DNA of 64,000 bases. Source: Psychromonas ingrahamii 37. GTDB lineage: Bacteria; Pseudomonadota; Gammaproteobacteria; Enterobacterales; Psychromonadaceae. The position numbers and the translations under genes were made by a program. The notes below the pieces were generated by a model. That model saw nothing but the letters and a program-made list of their open reading frames with translations. It was not told where the DNA came from and ran no database searches. Shown here one piece after another: positions 9,224 to 18,726 of the stretch. The first letter of the stretch is position 1; every line of letters begins with the position of its first letter. Location: positions 2,232,001-2,296,000 of the forward strand of contig NC_008709.1 of the NCBI RefSeq assembly GCF_000015285.1. Reading direction: 5' to 3'.

Positions 9224-9278
9224 TTTTTCACCGCTTTAGGAAAAATCATTCTGAGCTGTGTATTCATCAGACATTCAA

Positions 9279-10154
9279 TTAGACATTCTGCAGGCAACGA
9301 TCTGCCATTTGATAACCTAATTTTACCATTTCTGCGGAACGTTCAAATTCCAGGGTACCGCAAGCATCTCTTGATATTTCAATAATATGATCAGCAGGAT
9401 AAGCCGCTAATTTTTGACGTGCAATAGTACTTTGCATGGCATCAATAGCCAATTCTGCAATATTGTATATTTTCCAATCAATGCCTTTTTCCTGTTGCAT
9501 TTTTTTACTTGGGGAAAAATGTTTCGTTATCGCGTCTAAGTTTACCGGGATGCCCAAGCCGTTGTGAGGTTTTTCTGCTAATTTATGTTGTTGATGATGA
9601 ATGGGTCCGCCAAGATTTACTGCAATAGTTAAATCCGTATGGTCGCTAAAAGTGGGGGCAATAGGGACTGGGTTTAAAACGCCACCATCAATGAGGTCAA
9701 CCCCGTTACGGACAACAGGGGTAAAAAACAAAGGCATTGCCATAGATGCGCGCAGTGCTTGAAACAAGGATCCTTTGTTTATCCAAATCTCTTTTTCATT
9801 TCTAATGTCCGATGCAACGGCAGTATAGGTGATAGGCAAATCTTCTATCTTATAATCACCAAAAAGCTCGATTAAAACATTCATTATTTTATCGCCACGT
9901 GCTTCATGGTTCCAATTAATATAAAATAATTTCAATTTGTAGAGCGTTGTAATACTCGCGGCCCATGCTTCAAATTCATCCAATTTTCCCGCTGCATACA
10001 TACCGCCTACCAATGCACCAACCGAACTACCGGAGATTGATTTTATTTCGTAACCATGGGTTAATAACCAGCGTATTACGCCAATGTGCGCCATTCCCCT
10101 CGCGCCTCCACTGCCAAGTACGAGAGAAACTGTTTTTTTCTTTATTTTTGTCAT
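9279..10154 (-). CDS. Patatin-like phospholipase (RssA/YchK type)
   Basis: 291 residues. The patatin fold is shown by the oxyanion-hole motif GSGGARG (residues 14-20), the nucleophile elbow GSSVG with S44, and the dyad aspartate in LIDGG (D155). It lacks a signal peptide and is predicted to be a cytosolic or membrane-associated serine lipase/acyl hydrolase using a Ser-Asp dyad. The start has AAGG 8 nt upstream. It is similar in length to E. coli RssA. The gene is monocistronic as far as can be seen. The physiological lipid substrate is not known. Confidence 0.92.
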   Translation of the reverse strand: MTKIKKKTVSLVLGSGGARGMAHIGVIRWLLTHGYEIKSISGSSVGALVGGMYAAGKLDEFEAWAASITTLYKLKLFYINWNHEARGDKIMNVLIELFGDYKIEDLPITYTAVASDIRNEKEIWINKGSLFQALRASMAMPLFFTPVVRNGVDLIDGGVLNPVPIAPTFSDHTDLTIAVNLGGPIHHQQHKLAEKPHNGLGIPVNLDAITKHFSPSKKMQQEKGIDWKIYNIAELAIDAMQSTIARQKLAAYPADHIIEISRDACGTLEFERSAEMVKLGYQMADRCLQNV

Positions 10155-10321
10155 GGTGAGCCTTACATATTAAGTGTTAATCTTTGTGGTTCGAAGCAGA
10201 TACTGTTTAACGCAATATTTTGTTAGACTGGGAAGATCAACGTTCACTTTTATCTGGTTAATGTATTTTCGAATCTAGAATAGTCAAGCTGAGTTATATG
10301 TTACTAATAACAATCCGGGTT

Positions 10322-10363
10322 GCCAACTGCAGAGCTTGCTCTGTCACGAAGATAGATGTTGGC
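10322..10363. repeat. Nested inverted repeat upstream of the DUF1415 gene
   Basis: GCCAAC (10322-10327) pairs with GTTGGC (10358-10363), enclosing AGAGC/GCTCT at 10331-10342. It lies in the divergent intergenic region between the patatin and DUF1415 genes. Its role is unknown. Confidence 0.3.
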
Positions 10364-10426
10364 CACCTAAGGGGTTAGACTATCACTTTAAAATTGTAAC
10401 CTAAAAAACAGATAGAATAGATAAAT

Positions 10427-10978
10427 ATGACTGATAAAAATGAAATTATTTCGGCTACCCAAGATTGGGTTAGCCAGCTGGTTGTGAAATACAATATTTG
10501 CCCCTTTGCCAGACGTGAAGTTGAACGGGGCTCTATACGTTATTGTCAGGCAGAGGATGCCCAGTGCGAGGCCGTATTACAGACTTTATTGGATGAATGC
10601 CGCCTTTTAGACGGTAATAAAGAGTTAGAGACAACCCTGTTAATTTTGCCCAGTGGTTATGAGGGGTTTTATGGTTTTTTAGATTTGGTGGATTTGGCCA
10701 ATGATCTGCTTGTAGTGGAAGGTTATGAAGGTGTTTATCAATTAGCGCATTTTCACCCTGATTATTGTTTTGCCGATGAAGTGCAAAATGCACCATCAAA
10801 TTATACTAATCGTTCCCCCTATCCAACTCTACATCTTATTCGCGAAAGCAGTATGGAGATTGCGATAGCCAATCATCCCGATGTTGATAGTATTCCGCAG
10901 CGTAATATTGAATTTGCGAATAAAAAGGGCAATGCCTTTTTTGCGGATTTATTGGCCGGTTGTTCAATTAAAAAATAA
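10427..10978 (+). CDS. DUF1415 family protein
   Basis: 183 residues, soluble. It matches the DUF1415 pattern from memory: an N-terminal TQDWVSQLVVKYNICPFARREV, an internal ETTLLILP, and a late ANHPDVDSIPQRN. The conserved cysteine in ICPFA and several histidines (FHPDYCF) might suggest metal or redox chemistry, but no function is established and none is claimed. The gene is 265 nt upstream of the condensin-like operon, in the same direction. Confidence 0.82.
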   Translation: MTDKNEIISATQDWVSQLVVKYNICPFARREVERGSIRYCQAEDAQCEAVLQTLLDECRLLDGNKELETTLLILPSGYEGFYGFLDLVDLANDLLVVEGYEGVYQLAHFHPDYCFADEVQNAPSNYTNRSPYPTLHLIRESSMEIAIANHPDVDSIPQRNIEFANKKGNAFFADLLAGCSIKK

Positions 10979-11242
10979 TTTTTCCGAGTATAAAACAAGC
11001 AACTCGAAGGTTAAAAAGACAGTGCAGCTTTATTGGTGCAGGAGATTATTATTTTCGCGATTGGAAAAAGCACAATCTCCCCGAAAAGCATCGACAAACT
11101 GTCTTTATCCTTATAAATTAGCCCCAATTTATAAAGATAAACGACTTGAAGAAGCTGAAGGGGCATTTGAACCGAGCATTTTTAAGTTACTTGCTTATAT
11201 TTATCTCTATTTTTTACAAAAGCATTCACACAAGGATTTTTT

Positions 11243-14200
11243 ATGGCTCAGCAAGCCTATCAACTACTGCGCATTATTATCATCGACAGTTTCTGGAAGG
11301 GGCAGGTTAATGAGCTTAATTTAACCGGCCATACACAGCTTGAAGGCACCAATGGCGCGGGTAAAACATCACTGATGCGTTTATTGCCGCTTTTTTATGG
11401 TATGCGGCCAAGTGATATTGTCAGTAAAGTTGATCAAGCACACAATTTCGCTGATTATTACCTGCCACGTGATTCGAGTATGCTGGTTTATGAATACCAA
11501 CGTCCCTTTAGTCAAACTTGTATGGTCATCGCGAGCAGTGATGGACGTGGAGTGCATTTTAAATTTATTGACGGCGCTTATAACAGTGAATATTTTATTG
11601 CTGAGAATAACAAACCTTACCCTGTTAGTGATGTTGATAAATTCTATCGTAATGCCGGTTGCGATCGTTCTATTTTTTTAGGGGTGGATAAATACCGTCA
11701 GGTTATTCAAAACCTGCGCAGCGGGCGTAAGTTAAAAGAGGTGTATTTACTCCAAAAGCGTTATTCCTTTAGTGACCAGCCTTGCCCGCATATTGATAAA
11801 GTTATTAACGGCACGATTGAAAAGAACCTTGATTTTGATGCGGTTAAACGCATGCTGGTGGCCATTGCAAGCGATCATCTGGCGCGTAATAGTGTCGATG
11901 AAAAAGAGCAGATTAGCCTTAAAAAGGAAGAAATCAGCCATTGGCTTGCCGATATTCAGGCTGGGCGGGCAATCCAAAAAGTCGCGCATAAAATAACCCT
12001 CTGGCAAAATGATTTTAGCAGTTTAGAAAGCCTGCTGCTTAAACTGCAGCACTTGCATTTTGAAATTGTGAGTCATCAAACTCGTATTGAAAGTCTGCAG
12101 AAAGAGCGCGCAGAAACAAAAGCTGATAAACGCCAATTATTAATTTCATTAGAAAAACAACTGCAGGAATCGGTGGATCGTTTAAACGGTGAATTATTTA
12201 CCCTTAAGGCCAAAATTCAAGCGGATCAAAGTCATATTGATTTGCTCGACGAAGACAAATTAATTTTTGATCAGGATGATGCCCCCAGTTACCACCTGCA
12301 TGCAGAACAAGCCCCGCAGATTCAAAACGAATTAAATGAAGTGAATGCGATTATTGAAGCATTTGAGGGTAATATTAATAAAATACAGCAAAAATTTGAT
12401 CGCTTAATCCAAAATAGAAAATTAGAGAATGTGACTGATATTGCCGGGAATAAAGATAAAACAGCCAATATTAAAGAGACCGCAGCGCTGCAGTTAACCG
12501 TTATATCTGACGTGTATCAGCAGCAATGTAATGAGTTGAATGAGCAATTAAATCAGCAAAACTTAAACTTAAAAATCGGACAAGAGCGTATTGAAAGTGC
12601 ACTTGAAAATGCGAAATTTCAATTAAATCAAGCTATTATTGAGCCTGAGTTATTGACTGATATTGAAAATAATCAGGTGTTATTAAATGCTGCGCAGGAA
12701 AAACAGACTCAACGCTTTAAAGAGCAGTCCAGTTTACAAAGTGAATTAACGCAGTTTGATAAACTGCGTGAAAAGCAAAGTGATAAACATCAACAGGAAA
12801 ACCGTTATTTAGAACAGTTACGCAGTGAATGCGCGGAAGTTGAGTTACAACTTATTCCTAAAGCAGGCTCATTACATCATTATTTAAATAACGAGCCGCT
12901 GGCAGGGGACTGGAAGCAAAGCATCGGACGTTTATTAAGCAGTGCGCAGCTGGGTCGTTGTGATCTTGACCCTGAATGGGTTGGCGGGGAATTAAACTTC
13001 TATGGTTTAAAGTTAGATTTACAGCAGATCCAGCACAACGACTCGCTATTTTTGAATGAAACACAATTGCGTGAAAAGCGTGACGCGCTTGAAACAACCT
13101 ACCAGACGCAAAGTGACAAGATCAAACAGATTGACGAGCAACTTGCTCAACTGAGTAAACAGATTGAAAACCAGCAGCTTAAAATGACCCGAGCGGCGCA
13201 GGGCTTAAAACAAAATGAATTAAATCTGCAGCAACTCAACGTCCAGCATCAAAATCTTGCGGTCAAAAAACAACGCGCGATTAAAGCCCATATTGACAGC
13301 GTTAATGAGCAGATTAATTCACTCGAAAAACAGAAAAAAGTGAATGATAAAAAACAACAGGCATTTTCAGAGCAGCAGCAAGGGCAGAAAAGTGAACTAA
13401 GTACGCAGATGTTGGAAAAGCGGCTGGTGGTTGAAAGTGATAGAGATGTGCAACTGGATCTCTTAAGTGAAGCGTTGCTGGCATTAGAGTCTGGCCATAA
13501 AGCACGCATAAAAGCGCTCCAAAAACAGAATGATACTGATTTAGATAAACTTGATCCCGATGGTGAAGTGGATAAGCGCAGTCGGGAAAGAAAAAATCTT
13601 ATTCGGTCACTTGAAAGATGTGCTGTTTTTGAGCAAAAAGCGCGCAGCTATTTTCAGTTTATGAATGAGCGCTATAGCCAACGTGATAGCCTGGCTGAGC
13701 ATAATCAAAATAGAAAGATTACAAAACGTAATACTGAACAATCAATCGAAGAGCTTCAGATTAATCTGGGTAAGCAGATCAGTGATACAAAGCTTTTTAT
13801 CAAAAAGCTCAATATGCAAAGTCATGCTAGCGAGGATTTGTTAGTGTTACTTAATGAGAGCCATCGTGATTGTGAACAAAGCGGTATTAATGCGACTTTT
13901 GCAGAGCATCAACCGTCCAACCAGGCTGATCTCAGTATTAGTTTTTGTAATGATTGCCTCGAACAATTCAAAAGCATCCACAAACGTCTTAGTGAACAAC
14001 TTAATAAATTTAATGACCGTTTCAAAAAAGATCATTCCGCCAGTGAGTTATATGAAAACTGGCAAAAATTAGTGGCCGATAATGATCATTATCAGGGTGC
14101 TGAATTATTATTTAAATATCGCAGTCCGATTGCTGACCTATTAAGCAGTGCTGAGCAAAAACAAAAAAGCACTTATCAATTAGTTACTGTCAATGCCAAT

Positions 14201-15046
14201 ATGATCAATGAGTTCTATCAACATATAGAAAACTTTGGTCAGCGTATTAAACAGATTGGCAAAAAATTATCCAATAATGTTACTGCACTGACACATTTTG
14301 AAGCACTGGCTGAGATCAATGTCACCACCGTAATGAAACAGGAAGAGTTAGATTATTGGGGGCCGTTACAGGTTTTTGCGAAAGCATTTGAATTATACCG
14401 GGATCAATTAAGAGAAGGAGTCGGAGAAATACCCGATGAACTGGTACAGGCAATGCAAAGATTATCGGCCTACTTACCCAGTGAAGGTTTTGTCTTAGCT
14501 CATAATAATCTGTTTGATATTGAATTTACGATCACCGAAAAAGGTCATGTAAAGCATGCCCGTAACGCCAAACAACTTAAAAAAGTAAGTTCGACGGGAC
14601 TTTCTTATCTGGCCATGTTGTCATTATTTGCAGGTCTTTTGGGTATGTTGCGCGGCAGTGGTGAAAACCGGTCGCAAATAATCTTACCCGTTGACGAGCT
14701 TGGAGAGTTAGCGGCTGAAAATGTTGATTTGTTACTGCAGATGTTTAATGACAATAATATTAGTATGTTATCCGCATCGCCTTCGACAGACCGGCATATT
14801 CTTTCACTCTACCAACGCCACTATAAATTAAAAGATAATAAAATTTTCCATGCCGATATTCCAGCATCACGTTTAGATGAATTGTTAGCGAAACGGGCAA
14901 GTGCGCAAAACCGTCTCGACAGTGGCGTTATCAAAGAGTTTGATGAAAGTCTTGGCAAAGAAAAGTTAGTGCAACAGGTAAGTACAGTCAACAATGAGTC
15001 TGATGCAAGTCTTGCCAAAGAAAAAGCTGCACAGGAGTTAAGCTAA
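11243..15046 (+). CDS. SMC-like ATPase of a MukB/MksB/JetC-type condensin
   Basis: 1267 residues. Walker A is GTNGAGKTS (residues 35-43) right after a short N-terminal strand. The C-terminal head carries an ABC signature-like SSTGLSYLAML (about 1116) and Walker B ILPVDELGEL (about 1147-1156). Between them are two long coiled-coil arms and a small hinge-like globular break around residues 540-600 (GDWKQSIGRLL, then WVGGELNFYGLKL). This is the architecture of MukB-like SMC proteins that form DNA-loop-extruding complexes with a MukE-like and a kleisin subunit. The start has AAGGA 6 nt upstream; the stop overlaps the next start as TAATG. An imperfect duplication (DESLGKEK / DASLAKEK) ends the protein. 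Housekeeping chromosome segregation or anti-plasmid defence are both possible. Confidence 0.88.
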   Translation: MAQQAYQLLRIIIIDSFWKGQVNELNLTGHTQLEGTNGAGKTSLMRLLPLFYGMRPSDIVSKVDQAHNFADYYLPRDSSMLVYEYQRPFSQTCMVIASSDGRGVHFKFIDGAYNSEYFIAENNKPYPVSDVDKFYRNAGCDRSIFLGVDKYRQVIQNLRSGRKLKEVYLLQKRYSFSDQPCPHIDKVINGTIEKNLDFDAVKRMLVAIASDHLARNSVDEKEQISLKKEEISHWLADIQAGRAIQKVAHKITLWQNDFSSLESLLLKLQHLHFEIVSHQTRIESLQKERAETKADKRQLLISLEKQLQESVDRLNGELFTLKAKIQADQSHIDLLDEDKLIFDQDDAPSYHLHAEQAPQIQNELNEVNAIIEAFEGNINKIQQKFDRLIQNRKLENVTDIAGNKDKTANIKETAALQLTVISDVYQQQCNELNEQLNQQNLNLKIGQERIESALENAKFQLNQAIIEPELLTDIENNQVLLNAAQEKQTQRFKEQSSLQSELTQFDKLREKQSDKHQQENRYLEQLRSECAEVELQLIPKAGSLHHYLNNEPLAGDWKQSIGRLLSSAQLGRCDLDPEWVGGELNFYGLKLDLQQIQHNDSLFLNETQLREKRDALETTYQTQSDKIKQIDEQLAQLSKQIENQQLKMTRAAQGLKQNELNLQQLNVQHQNLAVKKQRAIKAHIDSVNEQINSLEKQKKVNDKKQQAFSEQQQGQKSELSTQMLEKRLVVESDRDVQLDLLSEALLALESGHKARIKALQKQNDTDLDKLDPDGEVDKRSRERKNLIRSLERCAVFEQKARSYFQFMNERYSQRDSLAEHNQNRKITKRNTEQSIEELQINLGKQISDTKLFIKKLNMQSHASEDLLVLLNESHRDCEQSGINATFAEHQPSNQADLSISFCNDCLEQFKSIHKRLSEQLNKFNDRFKKDHSASELYENWQKLVADNDHYQGAELLFKYRSPIADLLSSAEQKQKSTYQLVTVNANMINEFYQHIENFGQRIKQIGKKLSNNVTALTHFEALAEINVTTVMKQEELDYWGPLQVFAKAFELYRDQLREGVGEIPDELVQAMQRLSAYLPSEGFVLAHNNLFDIEFTITEKGHVKHARNAKQLKKVSSTGLSYLAMLSLFAGLLGMLRGSGENRSQIILPVDELGELAAENVDLLLQMFNDNNISMLSASPSTDRHILSLYQRHYKLKDNKIFHADIPASRLDELLAKRASAQNRLDSGVIKEFDESLGKEKLVQQVSTVNNESDASLAKEKAAQELS

Positions 15047-15669
15047 TGTTTAAACAAACGGTGCAAAAATTATTAACTGGGGCGGTTATTTGTGAAACCG
15101 CTTATCCGGAAGAGTTTGAATATTTGAAAGCGGGCAGTAATAGTGGACGGGTAAATGATTTTTTAGCAAATTTAGACAGAAACTTGACCTGCTTAGAAAG
15201 TGCAGAAGCTTATTATTGTACCTTTACCCAAGTTGATCAGTCTAACAGTGTTGAACTGACCGCACTTTTTACTGAGATGCGCGCCACCTTTAGGCCTCTG
15301 GTTGAATTTTTAGACTTGTTATTAACCGCTTCTCATGCGGATTTGCCGGTGCGTGCAAAATCTGTGGTTAATATTAATACCCTGTTTGATCCCTTTGAGC
15401 ACGATCAGACCCTGCGTGATCAGTTACGCCGTTTAACCTCTATTAAACCTTTTAAAACCAATAAAGTTGAAACCCGTGAGCAGTTGGTGACGGTTTTTCA
15501 AAAACTGGAAGAGATGCATTATTTGGTGCGCAAAAACCCCGGCAGCAGTCGTTATTATGCCACTGCAAAATTTGACCTTATTTATATTTTAATTGAATTT
15601 TTAAATGATTCGGAAAAGGTTGAATTACCCGAAGAGGCACAGAGTCAGCAAGAGGAGTTACTCTTTTAA
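15046..15669 (+). CDS. MukE/MksE/JetB-like condensin accessory subunit
   Basis: 207 residues, soluble and acidic. It lies between the SMC and the kleisin-like gene, overlapping each by 1 nt (TAATG at both joints), which implies stoichiometric coupled translation. The pattern (RVNDFLANLDRNLTCLESAEAYYC, FRPLVEFLDLLL, then a C-terminal winged-helix-like part ending in YYATAKFDLIYILIEFL) resembles MksE/JetB proteins, which bind the kleisin and DNA through tandem winged helices. Assignment rests on size, position and this pattern rather than on a diagnostic motif. Confidence 0.72.
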   Translation: MFKQTVQKLLTGAVICETAYPEEFEYLKAGSNSGRVNDFLANLDRNLTCLESAEAYYCTFTQVDQSNSVELTALFTEMRATFRPLVEFLDLLLTASHADLPVRAKSVVNINTLFDPFEHDQTLRDQLRRLTSIKPFKTNKVETREQLVTVFQKLEEMHYLVRKNPGSSRYYATAKFDLIYILIEFLNDSEKVELPEEAQSQQEELLF

Positions 15670-16910
15670 TGGCGGGTTATGATGCAGGGCAGGTTGCCGA
15701 GTTATTACGTAAAATTGGTTCACACGACGAGTTACTGGCAAATGCTTATGTCTATGGATCGGTGGTCACTGATCAAGCCGAACAACGCACTATCAATCTG
15801 TTACATAAGGCGGGTCTGTTAAGACCGGACGACGAGCCCGGTGAATTTCGCCTGACCACAGACTTTAAACGTATGCTCAATCGTTTAATGCGTAAACAAA
15901 GCAGTTACCGTCAACTAACGGACATGGGTAAAGTCATTGAAGCATTGGATGAAACGGTTTATGACTTTCAACAAGCTGTGCAGGCAAAACAGAGTGACGA
16001 TGCGGAATTTTATCTTGATCAACTGGATGATCTGCTCTATGAAACCAAAGATGGTTTAAATACTAACCTTGAAAATATGCATTATGCGATTGTCAGTCAG
16101 TTTGGTTTTGTCAGTACGCTGACCAATAAAATAAGACAAAATGAACGTTATTTGAACCATGCACAAAATTTATTGACTGAGCTGCAGCAGATCGATCCCG
16201 AATCTTGTTATGAGTGGATTAACTGGCCTTGTCCAAATGACTTTGCCCGTAAAATAACCGGTTTTATTTACTGGTTTAACCAAACATTACCGCGTTTACG
16301 TTTTATTATCGATAATATGCGTTTAAGTCTGTTTCGTTTGCGTCGGGATGAAAAACAGGCAAGTCAGTTGCGTAATATGGCACGTTATTTACGTCAGCAC
16401 CCGGAATTTGAACTTAAGGAGCAACTGTTTGAAGAACCTGGTTTCCCTGAATCATTAAAATTTGCGCCAGCAATGAACTTGTGCAGTTATGTTGATCCCC
16501 ATAATACGGCAATAGAAACGCCATTAATGAATCTGGTGCAATCATTACGCAAACAAAATAACCAACCCGTGAATAAACAACGAGAAAGCGCTACGGTGGT
16601 TATTAGCAGTATTGAAAAGCTTGTTTATGAAAGTGATTTTTTTGAAGAGCAAAGCGATTCTTTATTTGAGCAGGCAATAGAGACTGAGCAGCCGGTCTCC
16701 GCTATTGCCTTTTGGCAAAAATACCAACTGGATTGGGTAAGACAAAACCAACATATTCATCCTAAGGCCTGGATTGAGTTGGTCTTTAGTTGTTATTGTA
16801 AATTAACCAATGACCAACAGGCCGCGCTGGATATCAAAATGATAGGCTCTGCCGATGTAGGGGTGCCGGATAATTATACGTATAATGATCTGGAGATTAT
16901 TTTGCGTTAA
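15669..16910 (+). CDS. MukF/MksF/JetA-like kleisin subunit
   Basis: 413 residues, mostly helical. The N-terminal winged-helix-like part runs from GQVAELLRKIG through LLRPDDEPGEFRLTTDFKRML. A central helical bundle follows (ETVYDFQQAVQAKQSDDAEF, NLENMHYAIVSQFGF, RYLNHAQNLLTELQQI), and the C-terminal part is diverged. MukF-type kleisins have this dimerising winged helix plus four-helix bundle followed by a linker that bridges SMC heads. It is the last gene of the overlapping trio. In Muk, Mks and Wadjet operons the kleisin is normally first, so the order here is inverted. No terminator is obvious behind it; a GGCTTGAA repeat cluster follows. Confidence 0.72.
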   Translation: MAGYDAGQVAELLRKIGSHDELLANAYVYGSVVTDQAEQRTINLLHKAGLLRPDDEPGEFRLTTDFKRMLNRLMRKQSSYRQLTDMGKVIEALDETVYDFQQAVQAKQSDDAEFYLDQLDDLLYETKDGLNTNLENMHYAIVSQFGFVSTLTNKIRQNERYLNHAQNLLTELQQIDPESCYEWINWPCPNDFARKITGFIYWFNQTLPRLRFIIDNMRLSLFRLRRDEKQASQLRNMARYLRQHPEFELKEQLFEEPGFPESLKFAPAMNLCSYVDPHNTAIETPLMNLVQSLRKQNNQPVNKQRESATVVISSIEKLVYESDFFEEQSDSLFEQAIETEQPVSAIAFWQKYQLDWVRQNQHIHPKAWIELVFSCYCKLTNDQQAALDIKMIGSADVGVPDNYTYNDLEIILR

Positions 16911-16916
16911 AAAGTA

Positions 16917-16995
16917 AAGGCTCGAAAACTTATAGCTTGAAGGCTTGAAGGCTTGAAGGCTCGAAGCTCGACTTTCGAAGCTCGCAGCTCAAAGG
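16917..16995. repeat. GGCTTGAA/GCTCGAA short-repeat cluster
   Basis: Directly after the kleisin-like gene, an 8-bp GGCTTGAA unit occurs three times in tandem, followed by GCTCGAAGCTCG and TTCGAAGCTCGCAGCTC, which contain overlapping inverted GAGCTTCGA-type words. This looks like a small intergenic repeat element, possibly with hairpin potential. Confidence 0.6.
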
Positions 16996-17110
16996 CTCGG
17001 CAGGACTGGATATTTAATATTCTGTTTTATTTTTAACTCACACAACAAGTTAAGAGAAAAATTGCTCACTTCATCGTAGGTTGTTGTATGAGTTATTTTA
17101 TATGGGGATA

Positions 17111-17602
17111 ATGAAAAATTTATTTATTATAATTTTATTTATGCTGCCGTTAATTGCGGGTGCTAATACGCTTCTTCCTCTCGCCGATCAGGTTGTGGTA
17201 GAGAAGTCTAAGCGTAAAATGTATTTGATTAAGCAGGGGGTCGTCTATCGGGAATACCCAATAGCTCTGGGCTATCGTCCGATTGGTCATAAGGGCAAGG
17301 AAGGTGATAAAAGAACGCCGGAGGGAAGGTATATTATTGATTATAGAAATCCTGAAAGTCGCTTTTATTTGTCTCTGCATATTAATTATCCCAGTGAAAA
17401 GGATCTGCAGTCAGCTGCAGATAATAATGTCAGCCCCGGAGGCGAAATATTTATACATGGACAGCCAAATAACACCAAACATCATCCGTCTAAATTTAGA
17501 GGTCGCGATTGGACCGATGGTTGCATTGCTATTACCAACCAGGACATAAAACAATTTTGGACTTTGGTAAAAGACGGTACGCCAATCGAAATCAGGCCAT
17601 AA
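17111..17602 (+). CDS. Periplasmic L,D-transpeptidase (YkuD domain)
   Basis: 163 residues from ATG 17111. This start gives a clean signal peptide (MKNLFIIILFMLPLIAGANT) and follows GGGGATA; the frame extends upstream without a convincing start. The YkuD fold carries the catalytic block HGQPNN ... DWTDGCIAITN, with the active cysteine in TDGCIA and the histidine in IFIHG. Substrate-side motifs are VEKSKRKMYLIKQG and GDKRTPEGRY. Such enzymes cross-link peptidoglycan 3-3 or attach lipoproteins, although short ErfK-like members may hydrolyse instead. A weak AT-rich hairpin follows the stop. It is a single gene. Confidence 0.92.
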   Translation: MKNLFIIILFMLPLIAGANTLLPLADQVVVEKSKRKMYLIKQGVVYREYPIALGYRPIGHKGKEGDKRTPEGRYIIDYRNPESRFYLSLHINYPSEKDLQSAADNNVSPGGEIFIHGQPNNTKHHPSKFRGRDWTDGCIAITNQDIKQFWTLVKDGTPIEIRP

Positions 17603-17748
17603 AAGAAAACTCTTTTGGTTTTTTCTGTCATCAAAAATGCATAAAATAGAAAATAACTGTGGCTCATGGCTCAATATGACTGGATAGAGCCATCGTTGAT
17701 TTTGTGTCCTAAAATAAGAACAAAGTTAACCGCTATCAGAGAGGTATA

Positions 17749-18579
17749 ATGGATTTTAATAAGCACAGACCTTTTCACATTAAATTTTATATGCTGGTCA
17801 TTTTATCCAGTTCGATGCTTTTTGGTTGCGCAACTTATAATATGGATGGTCACATTTTTTCCACCATGAACGGGGCGCTTGATTATCAAAAAATGATGTA
17901 TAAGGAACAAATCGAGGAGGTAAAAACCAGTCAATATTTTGGTGGATCAATATTTATTAATGTGCCATCGGATTTTCTTTTAACACAGCCTCCTTTTGTA
18001 ACGGGAGAGCCGGATTCGGCATTACAGCACTATTTTTTAAGCCTGTATAAACAAGATTTTAAAGCTGTAAAATATGCAATCGAAAAATCAAACATGTTTA
18101 ATAGTGTTAAGGTTGGTCAAGTCGATTCTTATCTGAATTATTCAACAAAGTACGGTTATCGATATTTGGCGGTGAGTAATGGTGATGGCTCCTGGACAAT
18201 TAATGATTTATACCTTGGTGCAAATAGAGTCGCCCGATTTCCAAAAAACTTTTCTCGAAGAATTGATCTGTTAGAGAATATTATTATAGAATTTGAAACG
18301 GAAAAAAGTTCTGAACAGCTTTTTTCAGAGTATATTCCGATCAATGAAACTTTCTTTTTCGATGAAAAAACTGGAAAAGGTAGTCTCTCGGTGAATGGGC
18401 AAGGCATTAAAACAAGACATTGGATGTTGAAAAAAATAGCTGACTTTACCGGTGCAAAGAAAGTACATTCAGGGGCAGATGAATATTTACCTGCCCAATT
18501 ATTTACCGTTTTAGATGAACAGATTCAAGATGGTTTATTCACTATTAAATTTGATACGAATGTACCATCTTATCATTAA
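17749..18579 (+). CDS. Putative lipoprotein of unknown function
   Basis: 276 residues. A type II signal peptide ends in the lipobox LFGC (cysteine at about residue 27), so the mature protein should be lipid-anchored; the residue after Cys is Ala, which favours outer-membrane sorting. A GAGAGG ribosome site precedes the ATG. The rest is a mixed alpha/beta protein with no recognised domain; segments such as GYRYLAVSNGDGSWTINDLYLG and SVNGQGIKTRHWMLKKIADF look folded. There is no clear operon with its neighbours. Function unknown. Confidence 0.8.
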   Translation: MDFNKHRPFHIKFYMLVILSSSMLFGCATYNMDGHIFSTMNGALDYQKMMYKEQIEEVKTSQYFGGSIFINVPSDFLLTQPPFVTGEPDSALQHYFLSLYKQDFKAVKYAIEKSNMFNSVKVGQVDSYLNYSTKYGYRYLAVSNGDGSWTINDLYLGANRVARFPKNFSRRIDLLENIIIEFETEKSSEQLFSEYIPINETFFFDEKTGKGSLSVNGQGIKTRHWMLKKIADFTGAKKVHSGADEYLPAQLFTVLDEQIQDGLFTIKFDTNVPSYH

Positions 18580-18726
18580 AATTTTTACTTGCCCGCCCTA
18601 TAGCCTTCCTGCTGACAGGCTGGCTTTCATTTCCCGTTCTGTGCAGCGCTGTTTTAAGTATTTATCGCTTGGTAATATGTTGCTTAGCTTTTACACTGCA
18701 GCAATTTCGACAATAATGAGGTTTTT

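Noticed and set aside
10322-10363. Integron attC site
   Set aside because: Nested inverted repeat exists, but the outer ends do not match RYYYAAC/GTTRRRY and no integrase is present.
10881-11324. 147-codon ORF overlapping DUF1415 and the SMC start
   Set aside because: Overlaps two well supported genes in another frame and has no recognisable protein pattern.
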